From contig DATGUN010000009.1 of the NCBI GenBank assembly GCA_035301285.1, positions 1 to 13,933 of the forward strand: a stretch of 13,933 bases of DNA, read 5' to 3'. Shown one piece after another: positions 12,883 through 13,933 of the stretch. Position numbers and translations under genes: made by a program. The notes under the pieces were generated by a model. That model saw nothing but the letters and a program-made list of their open reading frames with translations. It was not told the DNA's origin and did not search any database. Numbering within the stretch: position 1 is the first letter of the stretch; the number at the start of each line of letters is the position of its first letter. Origin of the DNA: DATGUN01 sp035301285 (GTDB taxonomy: Bacteria > Bacillota > Bacilli > Bacillales > Amphibacillaceae).

Positions 12883-13933
12883 TTATTGTACAGATTTTTT
12901 GCGACGTATAACGTAAAGTGCCCCACCCAGTGTGACCAGGGAGATACCTATTAGAATAAATAGCGGATTATTTGTTGCCGTATCAGGCAGTTTGCTGCCG
13001 TCATTCGTAATACTATCATTTACAGCACTTACATCACTGTGATCCACTTTGACCGCCTTGACTAAATTCTCTATGGCATTTTTTAATTCCTCGAAAGCAG
13101 CATTTACTTCTTTTTGGGTGGCTTTTGCGTCGTCAATTACTTCTTCAGCTTTATTGATCGCTTTGAGCAGTACTTTAAATGTATTTTTGCCATATGCATC
13201 CGCATCATAGGATTTTGCATCTTTAAGGAGTGCGATCAACTTGCTTTTATCGACATCGGATTTTTCAACCAAGTTATCCATCGCGTCTTGAAGTATTTTT
13301 TTTGCTTGGTTTACTTCTTTTTGGGTCGCGTCTTCATCGTTGAGCACTTTTTTAGCATGGTCAAATGCAGCAGCCAAGGCACCAAAAGAATCATCCGTGT
13401 ATTTATCAGCATTATAGTCTTCTAGATTTTCAACGAATTCTTGCAAGTCATCTTTATTGACGCCTGAATCCGTTTCTTCCTCAGGATTTTCTTCGGGTTC
13501 TTCCTTAGGATCTTCCTCGGTATCTTCTTCAGGTTCTTCCTTTGATACTTCTTTCAAACCTTCAATGGCATTATCTAGATTCTCGACAGCTTCGTCCACG
13601 GCATCTTGATCAGCATTTTCATCTTCTAGTAAGGCTTCAGCATTTTTAATAGCTTCAGATAAAGCCCCGAAAGATTCATCTGTGTAATCATCGGCATCAT
13701 GTTTTTTCGCATTTTTAAGATCTTCTTTAAGTTTGGATGTATCTACTTCTGGTTCCGGGTCTGGTTCAGATGCTTTTTCGAGACCTTCAACGGCGTCTTC
13801 TAGATTCTCAACAGCAGCGTCTACTTCTTCTTGATCCACGTCAGCTTCAAGTACTCCTTGAGCCTCACTCAAAGCAGTGGAAAAAGCACTAAAAGAGTCC
13901 TCGGTGTAATCATCTTCATCATATTCGTTTGCT
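12883..13933 (-). CDS. LPXTG-type surface protein with FIVAR repeats (5' end outside window)
   Basis: Only the C-terminal 349 or so residues are present; the frame stays open to the right edge, so the gene is partial. It is a cell-wall anchored protein. The sorting signal is LPDTA (12976-12990), a hydrophobic stretch NPLFILIGISLVTLGGALYV, then RRKKSVQ. LPDTA is the variant used by class D sortases such as B. subtilis YhcS. Upstream are four FIVAR-like helical repeats of about 67 residues, each with a DADxYT(D/E)xSFxAL core and an AVENLxxAIEGL-type end. An acidic Pro/Glu linker (EEPEEDTEEDPKEEPEENP) separates the second and third copies. FIVAR repeats are typically stalk or ligand-binding modules. 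The functional head of the protein lies outside the window, so no activity is assigned. Confidence 0.85.
   Translation of the reverse strand, partial: ANEYDEDDYTEDSFSAFSTALSEAQGVLEADVDQEEVDAAVENLEDAVEGLEKASEPDPEPEVDTSKLKEDLKNAKKHDADDYTDESFGALSEAIKNAEALLEDENADQDAVDEAVENLDNAIEGLKEVSKEEPEEDTEEDPKEEPEENPEEETDSGVNKDDLQEFVENLEDYNADKYTDDSFGALAAAFDHAKKVLNDEDATQKEVNQAKKILQDAMDNLVEKSDVDKSKLIALLKDAKSYDADAYGKNTFKVLLKAINKAEEVIDDAKATQKEVNAAFEELKNAIENLVKAVKVDHSDVSAVNDSITNDGSKLPDTATNNPLFILIGISLVTLGGALYVIRRKKSVQ
13054..13933 (-). repeat. Four tandem FIVAR-like repeats
   Basis: Approximate units are 13933-13771 (cut by the window edge), 13743-13543, 13461-13261 and 13254-13054. They share the pattern of a DTSKL/VDKSKL-type opening, a YxADxYTxxSFxAL core, an AxxVLxDxxATQKEV segment and an NLxxAIENL end. 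The copies have diverged clearly at the protein level, so this is an old internal duplication and not a recent tandem expansion. Confidence 0.75.

Noticed and set aside
13480..13560. TTC-rich run as a microsatellite
   Set aside because: It is the antisense of the acidic Pro/Glu linker codons and is explained by coding for that linker.

Overview
The window looks like a chromosomal segment of a low-to-moderate GC Firmicute of the Bacillaceae, probably a salt-tolerant genus near Virgibacillus, Lentibacillus or Oceanobacillus. The reasons are strong AGGAGG-type ribosome sites, some TTG starts, a B. subtilis-style Fur box, an LPDTA sortase signal typical of Bacillales, ECF transporter modules, and very acidic exported proteins. 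The genus is an inference. No rRNA, tRNA, CRISPR array, insertion sequence or phage gene was seen.

Layout. (1) 2-3028, minus strand: a complete four-gene energy-coupling-factor (ECF) vitamin or cofactor importer, in transcription order S component, EcfT, ATPase, ATPase. The genes overlap or nearly touch. Its substrate cannot be named from sequence. A 435-bp gene-free stretch (3029-3463) lies upstream and contains inverted repeats. (2) 3464-3862, plus strand: a lone small membrane protein of the DUF3592 type. (3) 4056-7146, plus strand: a MarR-family repressor, an MhqA/MhqO-like ring-cleaving dioxygenase, a luciferase-like flavin monooxygenase and an NAD(P)H:FMN reductase. A 12-base sequence is repeated exactly in front of the repressor and in front of the dioxygenase, and is the likely operator. 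The set reads as a quinone/aromatic-responsive detoxification operon. (4) 7257-11011, minus strand: a Fur-controlled heme-uptake operon with an IsdE-like lipoprotein, a FecCD permease, a FecE/HmuV-type ATPase, a HugZ/HutZ-type heme-degrading protein and a DinB-like protein. Regions 3 and 4 converge on one terminator hairpin at 7229-7257. (5) 11372-12697, plus strand: a secreted wall protein with a CwlO/PcsB-like coiled coil and a C-terminal 3D (MltA-like) domain. (6) 12883 to the right edge, minus strand: the C-terminal part of a sortase-anchored protein with four FIVAR-like repeats. Regions 5 and 6 converge on a terminator with a perfect 15-bp stem.

How the parts work together. In region 4 the lipoprotein captures heme (or a heme-like iron ligand), the permease and ATPase import it, and the HugZ protein would open the ring to release iron, all repressed by Fur when iron is plentiful. 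In region 3 the reductase would supply reduced FMN to the monooxygenase, and the dioxygenase would open the aromatic or quinone product. Region 1 has one orthodox ATP site and one apparently degenerate site when the two ATPases are considered as a heterodimer. No single undescribed system is proven here. The best leads are the duplicated MarR operator with its four-gene operon, the CwlO-coil/3D chimera, the HugZ-DinB pairing in the heme operon, and the unexplained RNA-like structures upstream of the ECF and wall-protein genes.
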